Shown: positions 11,470-20,699, counted from the stretch's first letter. The stretch is DNA of 64,000 bases from Immundisolibacter sp049322795 (GCA_049322795.1 JBMOQH010000016.1:124001-188000); one strand, 5' to 3'. Made by a program: numbers and translations. Notes: generated by a model not told the origin, from the letters alone.

Positions 11470-12791
11470 TGTTCGCCGGCCTGCTGGTCGCGGGCGCGTA
11501 GCTGCGCCAGGTGCTCGGCGAGACGCCGTTCGAGGCCCCGGTCGGTCGGCTGGTAATAACGGCGGTCGGGCATCTCGTCCGGAAAGTAGCGCTCGCCAGC
11601 GGCGTAGGCGTCCGCCTCGTCGTGGGCGTAGCGGTAGCCCTTGCCGTAGCCGAGCTGCTTCATGAGCTTGGTCGGGGCGTTTCGGATGCGCAGCGGTGGC
11701 GGCAGCGAACCGAAGCGCCGGGCGTCGGCCATGGCGGCGTCAAACGCCGTATAGACGGCATTGCTCTTGGGCGCGCAGGCCAGATACGTGACGGCCTGCG
11801 CGATGGCGAGCTCGCCCTCCGGCGAGCCGAGCCGCTCGTAGGTGTCGCAGGCGTCGAGCGCCAGCGTCAGCGCCCGCGGGTCGGCGAGGCCCACGTCCTC
11901 GCTCGCCATGCGCAGCACGCGGCGGGCGACGTACAGCGGCTCGCAGCCGCCGTCCAGCATGCGCGCCAGCCAGTACAGCGCGGCGTCCGGCGCGGAGCCG
12001 CGCACCGCCTTGTGCAGGGCCGAGATCTGGTCGTAGAAGGCCTCGCCGCCCTTGTCGAAGCGCCGCCAGCTCTCGCCGGCCAGCTCCCGGAGCACGGCCT
12101 CGTCGACGACGCCCGCGGGCGCGATGTCGGCCGCCAGCTCCAGCAGGCCCAGCAGGCGGCGCGCGTCGCCGTCGGCCATGGCCGCCAGCGTGGGCCGCAG
12201 CTCCGGCGCGAAGCCGAGATCGAGTCCGCCCAGACCGCGCTCGGTGTCCGTCAGCGCGCGCTCGATCAGGCCGAGCATGTCCGCCTCGGCGAGCGGGCGC
12301 AGCACGTACACCCGCGCGCGCGACAGCAGCGCGTTATTCAGCTCGAACGACGGGTTCTCGGTGGTGGCGCCGATCAGGGTGACCGTGCCGTCCTCCACGT
12401 GCGGCAGCAGCGCGTCCTGCTGGGCGCGGTTCCAGCGGTGCACCTCGTCCACGAACAGGATGGCGCGCCGCCCGGCGGCCACCGCGTGGCGGGCGCGCTC
12501 GACGGCCTCGCGGATTTCCTTGATGCCGGCCAGCACGGCCGACAGCGTGATGAACTCGGCCCGCGTGTGCGCGGCCAGCACGCGGGCGAGCGTGGTCTTG
12601 CCGGTGCCGGGCGGACCCCAGAAGATCATCGAGCGCGGCAGGTCGGCCTCGATGGCCACGCGCAGCGGCTTGCCGGGGGCGAGGAGATGTTCCTGGCCGA
12701 GCACCTCGTCCAGCGTGCGCGGGCGCAGGCGGTCGGCCAGCGGGCGGCCGGCGGCGGAGGCGGTGTCGAACAGGTCGCCGGCACCGGCCAC
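11466..12791 (-). CDS. rarA: Replication-associated recombination protein A (RarA/MgsA)
   Basis: This is a 441-residue AAA+ ATPase related to clamp loaders that acts at stalled replication forks. Walker A is GPPGTGKTT (residues 59-67), Walker B is ILFVDEVHR, and sensor 1 lies in LIGATTENPSFELN. The C-terminal tetramerisation region ends with a YKYAHD-like segment (GYGKGYRYAHDEADAY) typical of the family. It sits between lolA (8 bp away) and crcB, the common gammaproteobacterial order ftsK-lolA-rarA. Confidence 0.97.
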   Translation of the reverse strand: MAGAGDLFDTASAAGRPLADRLRPRTLDEVLGQEHLLAPGKPLRVAIEADLPRSMIFWGPPGTGKTTLARVLAAHTRAEFITLSAVLAGIKEIREAVERARHAVAAGRRAILFVDEVHRWNRAQQDALLPHVEDGTVTLIGATTENPSFELNNALLSRARVYVLRPLAEADMLGLIERALTDTERGLGGLDLGFAPELRPTLAAMADGDARRLLGLLELAADIAPAGVVDEAVLRELAGESWRRFDKGGEAFYDQISALHKAVRGSAPDAALYWLARMLDGGCEPLYVARRVLRMASEDVGLADPRALTLALDACDTYERLGSPEGELAIAQAVTYLACAPKSNAVYTAFDAAMADARRFGSLPPPLRIRNAPTKLMKQLGYGKGYRYAHDEADAYAAGERYFPDEMPDRRYYQPTDRGLERRLAEHLAQLRARDQQAGEQ

Positions 12792-12798
12792 GGGACGA

Positions 12799-13434
12799 CT
12801 ACCTCGCGGCGCCGGGCGGCGCCTGCGGCGCGGCGCGGATCACGTCGATGCCGGCCGGCGGGGTGAAGCGGAACCGCGCCGCCGGCACGCCGGCATTGCG
12901 CTGCGTGTCCTCGAGCTCGATGCGCGTGGTCTGGCCGAGACCATCGGCAAGTTCCAGCGTCTGCACGCGCTCGCCGGCAAGGCGCAGGCGCACGCTGCCA
13001 AGGCCGCTGTCCTTGCGCCGAGGCGTCAGGCGCAGCCAGCCGTCGGCCTCGGCGCTGACGTCGAACAGCTCGCGCGGAAAGCGGGCGCCCGACAGCAGCA
13101 GACCCGGCGCGTCGGCGGTCTGGTCGTCGATCGGCCGCACCGTGGCCTGGTCGAGATCCGGCTCGTACACCCACAGCTCGCGGCCGTCGGCGACGATGGT
13201 CTGCGCGTACGGCGCCTCGTAATCCCAGCGAAAGCGGCCCGGCCGCTCGATGGCGAACGTGCCGGTGCTCTCCTCGGTCACGGTGCCGCTCGCGTCGCGC
13301 ACGGTCTGCGTGAAGCGCCCGGCGAGCGTGCGCGTGTCGGTGTAGAAGCGCTCCAGCGGGTCCGCGGCGGCGGCAGTGGCCACGCAGGGCGGACCCGCGA
13401 GCAGCGCCAGCAGCAGGACGATCAGTGTGCGCAT
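12799..13434 (-). CDS. lolA: Outer-membrane lipoprotein carrier LolA
   Basis: LolA shuttles lipoproteins across the periplasm from LolCDE to LolB. The 211-residue product has a signal peptide (MRTLIVLLLALLAG, cleavage near ATAAA/ADP). It then has the LolA beta-barrel, with recognisable LAGRFTQTVRDASG, RPGRFRWDYEAPYAQTIVAD and LWVYEPDLDQ segments. The gene begins 4 bp after the ftsK stop, so it belongs to the ftsK-lolA-rarA-crcB transcript. Confidence 0.96.
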   Translation of the reverse strand: MRTLIVLLLALLAGPPCVATAAAADPLERFYTDTRTLAGRFTQTVRDASGTVTEESTGTFAIERPGRFRWDYEAPYAQTIVADGRELWVYEPDLDQATVRPIDDQTADAPGLLLSGARFPRELFDVSAEADGWLRLTPRRKDSGLGSVRLRLAGERVQTLELADGLGQTTRIELEDTQRNAGVPAARFRFTPPAGIDVIRAAPQAPPGAAR

Positions 13435-13437
13435 GGC

Positions 13438-15741
13438 TCAGCTCGGTGGTGCTTCGGCCAGCACCTCGCGCTGGCCGTTCGACTTGAGCGGGCCGACGAT
13501 GCCGGCGCGTTCCATGTCCTCCACCAGCCGCGCGGCGCGGTTGTAGCCGATGCGAAGGTGCCGCTGCACGGCCGACACCGACGCCCGGCGGCTGGTGGTG
13601 ACCAGGAACACCGCCTTGTCGTACAGCTCGTCGGTGCCCTCGCCGGGCTCGCCGATGGCGAATGGCGCGCCGTTGGCCTCGCCGCCGTCGTCGCCGAAAT
13701 CGCCGCGCAGAATCTCGTCGCGGTAGTCCGGTCGGCCGGTGCTCTTCAGGTGCGCCACCACGCGGTGCACCTCCTCGTCCGACACGAAGGCACCGTGCAC
13801 GCGGGTGGGGATGGACGTGCCGGGCGGCAGGTACAGCATGTCGCCGTGGCCGAGCAGGGCCTCGGCGCCCATCTGGTCGAGGATGGTGCGCGAGTCGATC
13901 TTGGACGACACCTGAAAGGCGATGCGCGCCGGGATGTTGGCCTTGATGAGACCGGTGATCACGTCCACCGACGGCCGCTGCGTGGCCAGGATCAGATGCA
14001 CGCCGGCGGCGCGCGCCTTCTGCGCCAGGCGCGCGATGAGCTGCTCCACCTTCTTGCCGACCACCATCATCATGTCGGCGAACTCGTCGACGATGACGAC
14101 CAGGTACGGCAGCGGCTCGCAGAAGAGGGGCTCGCCGTCCTCGGTAGCCGGCGTGATCGGGTCTGGAATCGGCGTGCCGGCCTCGGCCGCCTCGCGCACC
14201 TTGCGGTTGTAGCCGGCGATGTTGCGCACGCCCAGCGCCGCCATGCGCTTGTAGCGGCGCTCCATCTCGGCCACCGACCAGCGCAGCGCGTTGTGCGCGT
14301 CGTTCATGTCGGTGACCACCGGGCACAGCAGGTGCGGAATGCCCTCGTAGACCGACAGCTCCAGCATCTTGGGGTCGATCATGATCATGCGCACGTCGTC
14401 CGGCGTGGCCTTGAACAGCAGGCTCAGCACCATGGCGTTGACGGCGACGGACTTGCCCGAGCCGGTGGTGCCGGACACCAGCAGGTGCGGCATCTTGGCC
14501 AGATCCGCCACCGTCGGGATGCCCTGGATGTCCTTGCCGAGCGCCAGCGTCAGCGGCGAGTGGCTGTCGTCGTAGGCGCGCGAGCGCAGCGTCTGGGCAA
14601 AGCGGATCAGCTCGCGCTGCTCGTTGGGGATTTCGATGCCGATGGTGGACTTGCCGGGGATGACCTCGACCACGCGCACGCTGATGACCGACAGCGAGCG
14701 CGCGAGATCCTTGGCCAGCCCCGTGACCTGGCTCACCTTCACGCCGGCGGCCAGATCGAGCTCGAAGCGCGTCACCACCGGGCCCGGGTGGACTTCCACC
14801 ACGCGCGCCTCGATGCCGAATTCCTCGAGCTTGAGTTCGAGGCGCCGCGAGAGCGCCTGCAGCGCCTCGGCGGACAGGCCGACCACCTTGGTTTCGCTGT
14901 CGTCGAGCAGGTTCAGCGGCGGCAGCGTGGGGGCGATGTTCGGCGCCGGCTCGAACAGCTCGACCTGCCGCTCGGCCTCCACGCGATCGACGATCTCGAC
15001 CGGCCGCAAGACGGGCTCGATGCGCGGTGGCGGACGGCCGACGTCCTTCGCGCGGTGGCGGTCCACCGACTCGCGCCGGTCCTCGCGGGCGCGCTTGCCG
15101 GCCACCGCGTCGGCGTAGGTGCGCAGACCCCGGCCGGCCACCATGGCGCCGCTGACCACGGCGACGCCGAGCAGCTCGGTGAGCTTCAGCCACGACAGGC
15201 CGGTCACCCAGGTGATGCCGGACAGGCCGGCGGCGAGCAGGAACAGCGTGGCGCCGGCCGTGTTGAGGCTGCCGGCCGCCATCTTGCCGAGTTCGAGGCC
15301 CAGACCACCGCCGGGACCGTTCGGCAGCGTGCCGTGCGCCAGGTAGATGTTGGCCAGCGCGGCGCCGCAGGTCATGGCGAGCAGCAGGCCGAGCAGGCGG
15401 AACACCACGCCGCGCAGACGGATGGGCACGCCCTGGTCGCCGCTGCGATGCACGCGCCAGCCAAACCACAGCAGCAGCAGAGGAATCAGCAGCGCCGGGT
15501 AGCCGAAAAAGTAGTACAGCAGGCCGGCCCAGTTGGCGCCGATGCGCCCGCCGGCGTTGCGCACCGTCGGACCGTCGCCGCTGTTGCTCCAGCTCGGGTC
15601 ACGCACATCAAAGCTCAGCAGCGCCAGCAACAGAAAGGCGGCGCTCGCCAGCAGCAGCAACACCACCGTCTCGCGCAGGCCGGCCGGCAGACGCCAGCGC
15701 TTGGGTTCGGGCGGCAGTTGCTGACGGCGGGCACGGGCCAT
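13438..15741 (-). CDS. ftsK: DNA translocase FtsK
   Basis: FtsK anchors in the septum and pumps chromosomal DNA toward dif during division. The 767 residues contain about four N-terminal transmembrane helices and a short linker. The RecA-like motor has Walker A SGTTGSGKSVAVN and Walker B VVIVDEFADMM. The C-terminal gamma winged helix (SVSAVQRHLRIGYNRAARLVEDME) reads KOPS/XerD. The linker is much shorter than in E. coli FtsK (1329 aa) and resembles Pseudomonas-type FtsK. The start MARARRQQLPP is divergent from trxB. Confidence 0.97.
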   Translation of the reverse strand: MARARRQQLPPEPKRWRLPAGLRETVVLLLLASAAFLLLALLSFDVRDPSWSNSGDGPTVRNAGGRIGANWAGLLYYFFGYPALLIPLLLLWFGWRVHRSGDQGVPIRLRGVVFRLLGLLLAMTCGAALANIYLAHGTLPNGPGGGLGLELGKMAAGSLNTAGATLFLLAAGLSGITWVTGLSWLKLTELLGVAVVSGAMVAGRGLRTYADAVAGKRAREDRRESVDRHRAKDVGRPPPRIEPVLRPVEIVDRVEAERQVELFEPAPNIAPTLPPLNLLDDSETKVVGLSAEALQALSRRLELKLEEFGIEARVVEVHPGPVVTRFELDLAAGVKVSQVTGLAKDLARSLSVISVRVVEVIPGKSTIGIEIPNEQRELIRFAQTLRSRAYDDSHSPLTLALGKDIQGIPTVADLAKMPHLLVSGTTGSGKSVAVNAMVLSLLFKATPDDVRMIMIDPKMLELSVYEGIPHLLCPVVTDMNDAHNALRWSVAEMERRYKRMAALGVRNIAGYNRKVREAAEAGTPIPDPITPATEDGEPLFCEPLPYLVVIVDEFADMMMVVGKKVEQLIARLAQKARAAGVHLILATQRPSVDVITGLIKANIPARIAFQVSSKIDSRTILDQMGAEALLGHGDMLYLPPGTSIPTRVHGAFVSDEEVHRVVAHLKSTGRPDYRDEILRGDFGDDGGEANGAPFAIGEPGEGTDELYDKAVFLVTTSRRASVSAVQRHLRIGYNRAARLVEDMERAGIVGPLKSNGQREVLAEAPPS

Positions 15742-15887
15742 GAGTAAACCGGGGCGGGAAGAGGGGCGGCGGCAATTTTATCAGGCGGGCCAGCGGGCCC
15801 CGCGCCGGGACGGCGCCGGCAGGCAGGTATCGGCACGGCGGCGGGGGCGGGATAATCGGCTTCTCCCGCCCGCCACCGCTGTTCCCC

Positions 15888-16853
15888 ATGACCGATTCGT
15901 CCACCCCGCGCCACTGCCGTCTGCTGATCCTGGGCTCGGGCCCGGCCGGCTACACCGCCGCCGTGTACGCCGCGCGCGCCAATCTGAAGCCCGTGCTGGT
16001 CACCGGCATCGCCCAGGGCGGGCAGCTGATGACCACCACCGACGTCGACAACTGGCCCGGCGACGACGCCGGAGTGCAGGGGCCGGAGCTGATGGCCCGC
16101 ATGCAGCGCCACGCCGAGCGCTTCGGCACCGAGATCGTTTTCGACCACATCCACCGCGTGGAGCTGGGCCGGCGGCCGTTCCGGCTGCACGGCGACAGCG
16201 CGAGCTATACCTGCGATGCGCTCATCATCGCCACCGGCGCGTCGGCGCGGTATCTGGGCCTGCCGTCCGAGGACGCCTACAAGGGCCGCGGCGTGTCCGC
16301 CTGCGCCACCTGCGACGGGTTTTTCTATCGCGGTCAGGAGGTGGCGGTGATCGGCGGCGGCAACACGGCGGTGGAAGAGGCGCTGTACCTGTCGAACATC
16401 GCCAGCAAGGTGACACTGGTGCACCGGCGCGACCGCCTGCGGGCGGAGAAGATTCTCATCGACCGACTGATGCAGCGCGCCGCGGACGGCAAGGTGGAGC
16501 TGGTGTGGAACCACACGCTGGACGAGGTGCTGGGTGACGACAGCGGCGTCACCGGCGTGCGCCTGGCGCCCACCGCCGGCGGCGGCACGCAGGAGCGGGC
16601 GCTGAGCGGCGTGTTCATCGCCATCGGCCACAGCCCGAACACGGACATCTTCGCCGACCAGCTCGACATGCGCGGCGGCTACCTGACCGTGCGCGGCGGC
16701 AGCGACGGCAATGCCACCGCCACCAGCGTGCCTGGCGTGTTCGCCGCCGGCGACGTGGCCGACCACGTCTACCGGCAGGCCATTACCTCGGCCGGCAGCG
16801 GCTGCATGGCGGCGCTCGACGCCGAGCGCTACCTCGATGGGCTCCAAGCCTAA
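15888..16853 (+). CDS. trxB: Thioredoxin reductase
   Basis: This is a 321-residue flavoprotein that passes electrons from NADPH through FAD and a disulfide to thioredoxin; a trxA lies at 54855. The FAD motif is GSGPAGYTAAVYAAR, the redox active pair is C139-A-T-C142, the NADPH motif is GGGNTAVEEAL, and the terminal FAD segment is VFAAGDVAD. It is divergent from ftsK and overlaps the downstream Smr gene by 17 bp. Confidence 0.98.
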   Translation: MTDSSTPRHCRLLILGSGPAGYTAAVYAARANLKPVLVTGIAQGGQLMTTTDVDNWPGDDAGVQGPELMARMQRHAERFGTEIVFDHIHRVELGRRPFRLHGDSASYTCDALIIATGASARYLGLPSEDAYKGRGVSACATCDGFFYRGQEVAVIGGGNTAVEEALYLSNIASKVTLVHRRDRLRAEKILIDRLMQRAADGKVELVWNHTLDEVLGDDSGVTGVRLAPTAGGGTQERALSGVFIAIGHSPNTDIFADQLDMRGGYLTVRGGSDGNATATSVPGVFAAGDVADHVYRQAITSAGSGCMAALDAERYLDGLQA

Positions 16854-17376
16854 GCCGCCACCCGACGCCGGGTTGCCCGACGACGGCGACGCGGAGTTCC
16901 GTGCCGCCGTCGGTCCGGTCCGCCCGCTGCGGCAAACCAAACAGACGCCCGCCGCGATGCCCCGAAGGCCCTGGCGCAAACCGCAGCCCGCGCCGCCTCC
17001 GCCGCTGCCGATCGACCTGCCGGTCATCGAACCCAATGCCACCGTCCGCGCAGCGCAGTCAGGCGTGCCCGGCCACGTGTTGCGCCGCCTGGATGGCGAG
17101 CGCTTCGACGCCGAGGCCGAGCTCGACCTGCACGGCCTGACGGCCGCGCAGGCGACGTCAGCCTTGCAGCGTTTCATCGCCGATTGCCTGGCCGCGGGCT
17201 GCGAACGGGTACGCGTCATCCACGGCAAGGGCGGGCGTACCAGCGCGGACCTGCCGGTGCTCAAGCCGCTCGCAATCCAGTCGTTAAAAGGGCATCCCGC
17301 GGTGTTGGCGCTACGCAGCGCCGGCCCGCGCGACGGTGGCAGCGGTGCCTTGCGCGTGCTGCTGCGTCGCGTCTGA
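16837..17376 (+). CDS. Smr-domain protein
   Basis: This 179-residue protein has a proline-rich N-terminal half and a C-terminal Smr domain. The domain shows LDLHGLTAAQA (DLHG at 97-100) and VRVIHGKGG (HGKG at 129-132). Smr domains of this stand-alone bacterial type are nucleases or nucleic-acid binders related to the MutS2 tail; the cellular target is unknown. The start ATG 16837 lies inside the trxB end, consistent with coupling. The usual final aromatic/GxL region is present as GSGALRVLLRR. Confidence 0.88.
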   Translation: MGSKPKPPPDAGLPDDGDAEFRAAVGPVRPLRQTKQTPAAMPRRPWRKPQPAPPPPLPIDLPVIEPNATVRAAQSGVPGHVLRRLDGERFDAEAELDLHGLTAAQATSALQRFIADCLAAGCERVRVIHGKGGRTSADLPVLKPLAIQSLKGHPAVLALRSAGPRDGGSGALRVLLRRV

Positions 17377-17394
17377 CCTGCCGGAGTTTTCACG

Positions 17395-17781
17395 GTGCTG
17401 GAGTCCACCCAGATGATCGAGCGTCGCCGCTACACCCGCATCAGCCTGCACGTGCAGGCGGAATTCACGAGCCAGGGTCGCGCCTGGCCGTGTCAGGCCG
17501 TTGATCTGTCCCTGACCGGCGCGCTGGTGAGCCGCCCGCGTGGCTGGGACGGCGAGCTCGGCGAGCGCTGCACCTTGACCTTTCGTCTCGATGACGGCCA
17601 CGTCATCCACATGGTTGGCATGCTGCGCCACCAGGATGCCAACGCGCTGGGCTGGCAGTGCACCGGCATCGACCTGGACAGCATGAGCGCGCTGCGCCAT
17701 CTGGTCGAGGTCAACCTGGGTGAGCCGGCCCTGCTGCGGCGCGAGCTGGCCCAGATGATGCGCGAGCACGAGGACGCCTGA
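17395..17781 (+). CDS. PilZ-domain c-di-GMP-binding protein
   Basis: A single PilZ domain fills this 128-residue protein. The RxxxR motif (RRYTR, residues 11-15) and the second motif DLSLTGALV (about 42-50, D/N-x-S-x-x-G) are intact, so cyclic di-GMP binding is likely. GTG 17395 has GGAG eight bases upstream. ATG 17413 is equally placed after another GGAG and would remove six residues. The partner process (motility, polysaccharide or other) cannot be told from neighbours trxB, smr and galE. Confidence 0.9.
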   Translation: MLESTQMIERRRYTRISLHVQAEFTSQGRAWPCQAVDLSLTGALVSRPRGWDGELGERCTLTFRLDDGHVIHMVGMLRHQDANALGWQCTGIDLDSMSALRHLVEVNLGEPALLRRELAQMMREHEDA

Positions 17782-17833
17782 GCGGTCGCTGCCCCGCAAC
17801 ACAGCCGTTTCGGCGCCCCGCCGGGCGTCGTAA

Positions 17834-18814
17834 TCAATCGGCGCGCGGCAGCGTGCGCTCCCAGGCCAGCGCCGAGCGGACGATGAAATCGAGATCGTCG
17901 AACCGTGGCGTCCATCCGAGCGCGCCGCGGATGCGCGTGCTGTCCGCCACCAGCGCCGCCGGGTCGCCGGCACGGCGCGGCGCGTCCTGAATCGCCAGCG
18001 GACGGCCGAGCTCCTGCTCCACCGCCGCCAGCACCTCGCGCACGCTGTAGCCGTGGCCGTAGCCGCAGTTGAGGGTGAGCGACCCGCCGCCGGCGGCCAG
18101 GTGCTCCAGCGCCAGCACGTGCGCGCGGGCCAGATCCTCGATGTGGATGTAGTCGCGCACGCAGGTGCCGTCGGCGGTCGGGTAGTCGGTGCCGAACACG
18201 TCGATGCGCTCGCGCTTGCCGCAGGCCAGCTCGCAGGCCACCTTGATCAGGTGCGTGGCGGCCGGCGTGGCCTGCCCGAGGCGCCCTTCCGGATCGGCCC
18301 CGGCCACGTTGAAGTAGCGCAGCGTCACGTGATCGAGCGCGCCGGTGGCGGCGAGATCACGAATCATCCACTCGCTCATCAGCTTGGAGCTGCCGTACGG
18401 GTTGATGGGCAGCAGCGGGGCGGTTTCGGTGACCGGCACGTGGTCCGGGTTGCCGTACACGGCGGCGGTGGAGGAGAACACCAGCCGGCGCACGCCGTGG
18501 CGCACCAGCGCCTGCAGCAGGCCGAGCGTGTTGCGGGTGTTGTTGGCGTAGTACTTGAGCGGGTCGGCCACCGATTCCGGCACCACGATGTGCGCCGCGA
18601 AGTGCAGCACGGCGTCGAAGCGGCCGGCGGCCAGCGTCTCGTCCAGGCGCGCCGTGTCGGCGAGGTCGGCCTCGACCAGCGGCGCGCCCAGCGTGGCCCA
18701 GCGAAAGCCGGTGCCAAGGTTGTCGTAGACGGTAACGGCGTGGCCGGCCTCGACCAGTTGCCGGGCGACGTGGCTGCCGATGTAGCCGGCGCCGCCGGTG
18801 ACGAGCAGACGCAT
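17834..18814 (-). CDS. galE: UDP-glucose 4-epimerase
   Basis: GalE interconverts UDP-glucose and UDP-galactose with bound NAD and supplies surface polysaccharide precursors. The 326-residue extended SDR has TGGAGYIGSH at the N-terminus, the catalytic serine region VFSSTAAVYG and the YGSSK tyrosine/lysine pair. The start ATG 18814 is preceded by GAGGA at good spacing. It is convergent with the PilZ gene, with 52 bp between them and no evident terminator. Confidence 0.95.
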   Translation of the reverse strand: MRLLVTGGAGYIGSHVARQLVEAGHAVTVYDNLGTGFRWATLGAPLVEADLADTARLDETLAAGRFDAVLHFAAHIVVPESVADPLKYYANNTRNTLGLLQALVRHGVRRLVFSSTAAVYGNPDHVPVTETAPLLPINPYGSSKLMSEWMIRDLAATGALDHVTLRYFNVAGADPEGRLGQATPAATHLIKVACELACGKRERIDVFGTDYPTADGTCVRDYIHIEDLARAHVLALEHLAAGGGSLTLNCGYGHGYSVREVLAAVEQELGRPLAIQDAPRRAGDPAALVADSTRIRGALGWTPRFDDLDFIVRSALAWERTLPRAD

Positions 18815-18953
18815 GGTTGTTGTCCTCGGGAAACGCTGCGTGCGGACCATTCCCGCGATTCGCGCAATGAAACAAAGACCTACACCCTTGTTTCAAGTCG
18901 GGGCGTCCTGCCGCGGACCGACTCACGGGGCGCCGATCATAGCCCGCCCGTGT

Positions 18954-19337
18954 TCAGGTCGACCGCACGTTCTGGATCAGTTGCACGCGCAGCAGCAGCC
19001 GGCCGCCGCGCTGCGCATCGGCGCCCAGGGCGGCGATGCTGGCGCGCAGCCCCCGGCCCTGATCCAGCCAGCGGGCGATGCTGGCGTTGTCGGTGCGGGG
19101 CAGGTAGCCCAGCTTTTCCTGCCGGTAGTAGACGGCCACCGCCTGCGCGTCATGGTGGTTCCAGGGCTCGCGGCGCAGGCGCAGTTCGAGACCCGGTCTC
19201 AGGAACGGCCAGATGGCGCCGGCGCGATGATGGCGAAAGCCGGCCAGCGGCAGTTCCAGCGGCGGCAGTGACGGCTCTGTGGCAAGCCAGCTCGGCAGGC
19301 GCGCGAGCCAGCGGGTGGGGTGCAGCGACAGTGTCAT
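18954..19337 (-). CDS. HIRAN-domain protein
   Basis: This 127-residue protein has about 90 residues matching the HIRAN fold: LAGFRHHRAG, then LELRLRREPWNHHDAQAVAV and LGYLPRTDNASIARWLDQG. HIRAN domains, best known from HLTF/Rad5, bind 3-prime DNA ends. Bacterial stand-alone versions are uncharacterised and have been proposed to recognise damaged DNA. Start ATG 19337 is preceded by GGAGA. It is flanked on its 5-prime side by REP-like repeats. Confidence 0.82.
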   Translation of the reverse strand: MTLSLHPTRWLARLPSWLATEPSLPPLELPLAGFRHHRAGAIWPFLRPGLELRLRREPWNHHDAQAVAVYYRQEKLGYLPRTDNASIARWLDQGRGLRASIAALGADAQRGGRLLLRVQLIQNVRST

Positions 19338-19435
19338 GAAGGTTCTCCGGGATAAACCAAAGCACCCGGGCATGATCGGAAGTCGGTATCCCGATTCCTG
19401 AGACACTGATCACCGGGCGGTGATTTATTTCCGCC

Positions 19436-19569
19436 GTGGGAGCGGCGCCCTCGCCGCGCATGCAACCGCTGGCCATTCGGCCCGAGGGCGGGCCTCCCAC
19501 GGTTTGGCTTGTGGGAGCGGCGCCCCGCAGCGAATGTGCAAGGCCGCTCCGGCCCGACGCGGCTCCCAC
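19436..19569. repeat. REP-like repeat cluster 2
   Basis: A forward unit lies at 19436-19460 (GTGGGAGCGGCGCCCTCGCC type) and an inverted unit at 19475-19500 (ends GGGCGGGCCTCCCAC). A shortened pair follows at 19511-19534 and 19550-19569. The cluster sits between the divergently transcribed HIRAN and EamA genes and nearly abuts the EamA ribosome binding site. Confidence 0.85.
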
Positions 19570-19603
19570 CATCGCCTCGCGCCCTCCACAGGAGCATTGC
19601 AGC

Positions 19604-20485
19604 GTGTCCCGTTCCCTGATTGCCCGCCACCCGCATGCGGCGCTGGCGATCCTGATCCTGATCTGGGGCTTCGGTTACCCGATCATGAAGATCGGCCTCG
19701 CCTATTGTCCGCCGCTGTTGTTCGCCGGCCTGCGTGCCGTCTGCGGGGGTTGCCTGCTGGCGGTACTGGCGGCGTGGCGCCGGGAGCCGCCGCGCGTGGC
19801 CGATACCTGGCAGGCGTTGCTGGTCAGCGCGCTGTTCAACGTCCTGCTGTTCTTCGGGCTGTCGACCCTGTCGGTGCAGCTGCTGCCGGCCGGCATCGCG
19901 TCGGTCGTGCTCTATCTGCAGCCCATCTTCATCGCCGGTCTGGCTCACCTGTGGCTGGGTGAGCGGCTCACGCGCACCAAAATGGTGGGGCTTCTACTCG
20001 GCTTCGCCGGGGTGACGGCCATCATGGTGCAGGGCGACGGCGGCGCGCTGTCACCGACCGGGCTCGCCTGCGGCGTCGGCTCGGCGGCGGCCTGGGCCTT
20101 TGGCACGGTCGCCTTCAAGCGCGCGGCGCCGCGGTCGATCCTGTGGTTCATCGCGCTGCCCTTCCTGCTCGGCGGTCTGTGCATCCTGCTGGCAGGGCTT
20201 GCGTTGGGGGAGCGCTGGGCCGACGTGGCGTGGAATCCCGTATTCGTGCTGGTGCTGGCCTACGGTGCGGTGGTCGGCCTCGGCCTGTCGTGGACCCTAT
20301 GGCTGGCGCTGGTGGCGGCCGGCGAGGCCTCGCGCATGGCCGGCAACACCTTCCTGGTGCCGCTGGTGTCGGTGGCCGCCGGCACGCTGCTCCTGGGCGA
20401 GCCCCTCGGCGCCACGCTCGCGGCCGGTGGCGCCGCGGTAATCGGCGGCGTGTACCTGGTCAATCGGGCGCCAGCGGGCAGTTAG
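19604..20485 (+). CDS. EamA/DMT-family transporter
   Basis: This 293-residue inner-membrane protein has ten predicted helices arranged as two EamA repeats (LILIWGFGYPIMKIGL in the first, VGSAAAWAFGTVAFKRAAP in the second). Members export metabolites or amino acids; the substrate is unknown. GTG 19604 was chosen because GGAG lies nine bases upstream and the translation beyond it runs into REP sequence. REP-like clusters flank it on both sides. Confidence 0.9.
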   Translation: MSRSLIARHPHAALAILILIWGFGYPIMKIGLAYCPPLLFAGLRAVCGGCLLAVLAAWRREPPRVADTWQALLVSALFNVLLFFGLSTLSVQLLPAGIASVVLYLQPIFIAGLAHLWLGERLTRTKMVGLLLGFAGVTAIMVQGDGGALSPTGLACGVGSAAAWAFGTVAFKRAAPRSILWFIALPFLLGGLCILLAGLALGERWADVAWNPVFVLVLAYGAVVGLGLSWTLWLALVAAGEASRMAGNTFLVPLVSVAAGTLLLGEPLGATLAAGGAAVIGGVYLVNRAPAGS

Positions 20486-20494
20486 GAGGACAGT

Positions 20495-20628
20495 GTGGGA
20501 GGCCCGCCCTCGGGCCGAATGCTCAGGCCGAAGCATTCGGCCGCATCCCACAGATTCCAAACTGTGGGAGGCCCGCCTCGGGCCGAATGCCCAGGCAGAC
20601 CGATTCCCGGCGGGGGCGCCGCTCCCAC
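20495..20628. repeat. REP-like repeat cluster 3
   Basis: Forward units of the second stem type occur at 20495-20519 and 20564-20587 (GTGGGAGGCCCGCC). A partial inverted unit lies at 20531-20551, and an inverted unit of the first stem type at 20604-20628 (ends GGCGCCGCTCCCAC). The cluster begins only 10 bp after the EamA stop codon and occupies most of the gap before the ATP-grasp operon. Confidence 0.85.
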
Positions 20629-20699
20629 GGGGAGCCGGTTCGCTGGCACGATGCGTGCGTTTCCGCCCCATGCCAAGGCATGCAGCGGAGCACGAGATC

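Noticed and set aside
11098..11480. Fluoride riboswitch before crcB
   Set aside because: The crcB start overlaps rarA, leaving no leader; no riboswitch-like fold was seen.
12052..15747. 1231-residue plus-strand frame opposite ftsK, lolA and rarA
   Set aside because: The minus-strand genes are complete with Walker motifs and normal order; the plus frame has no recognisable content.
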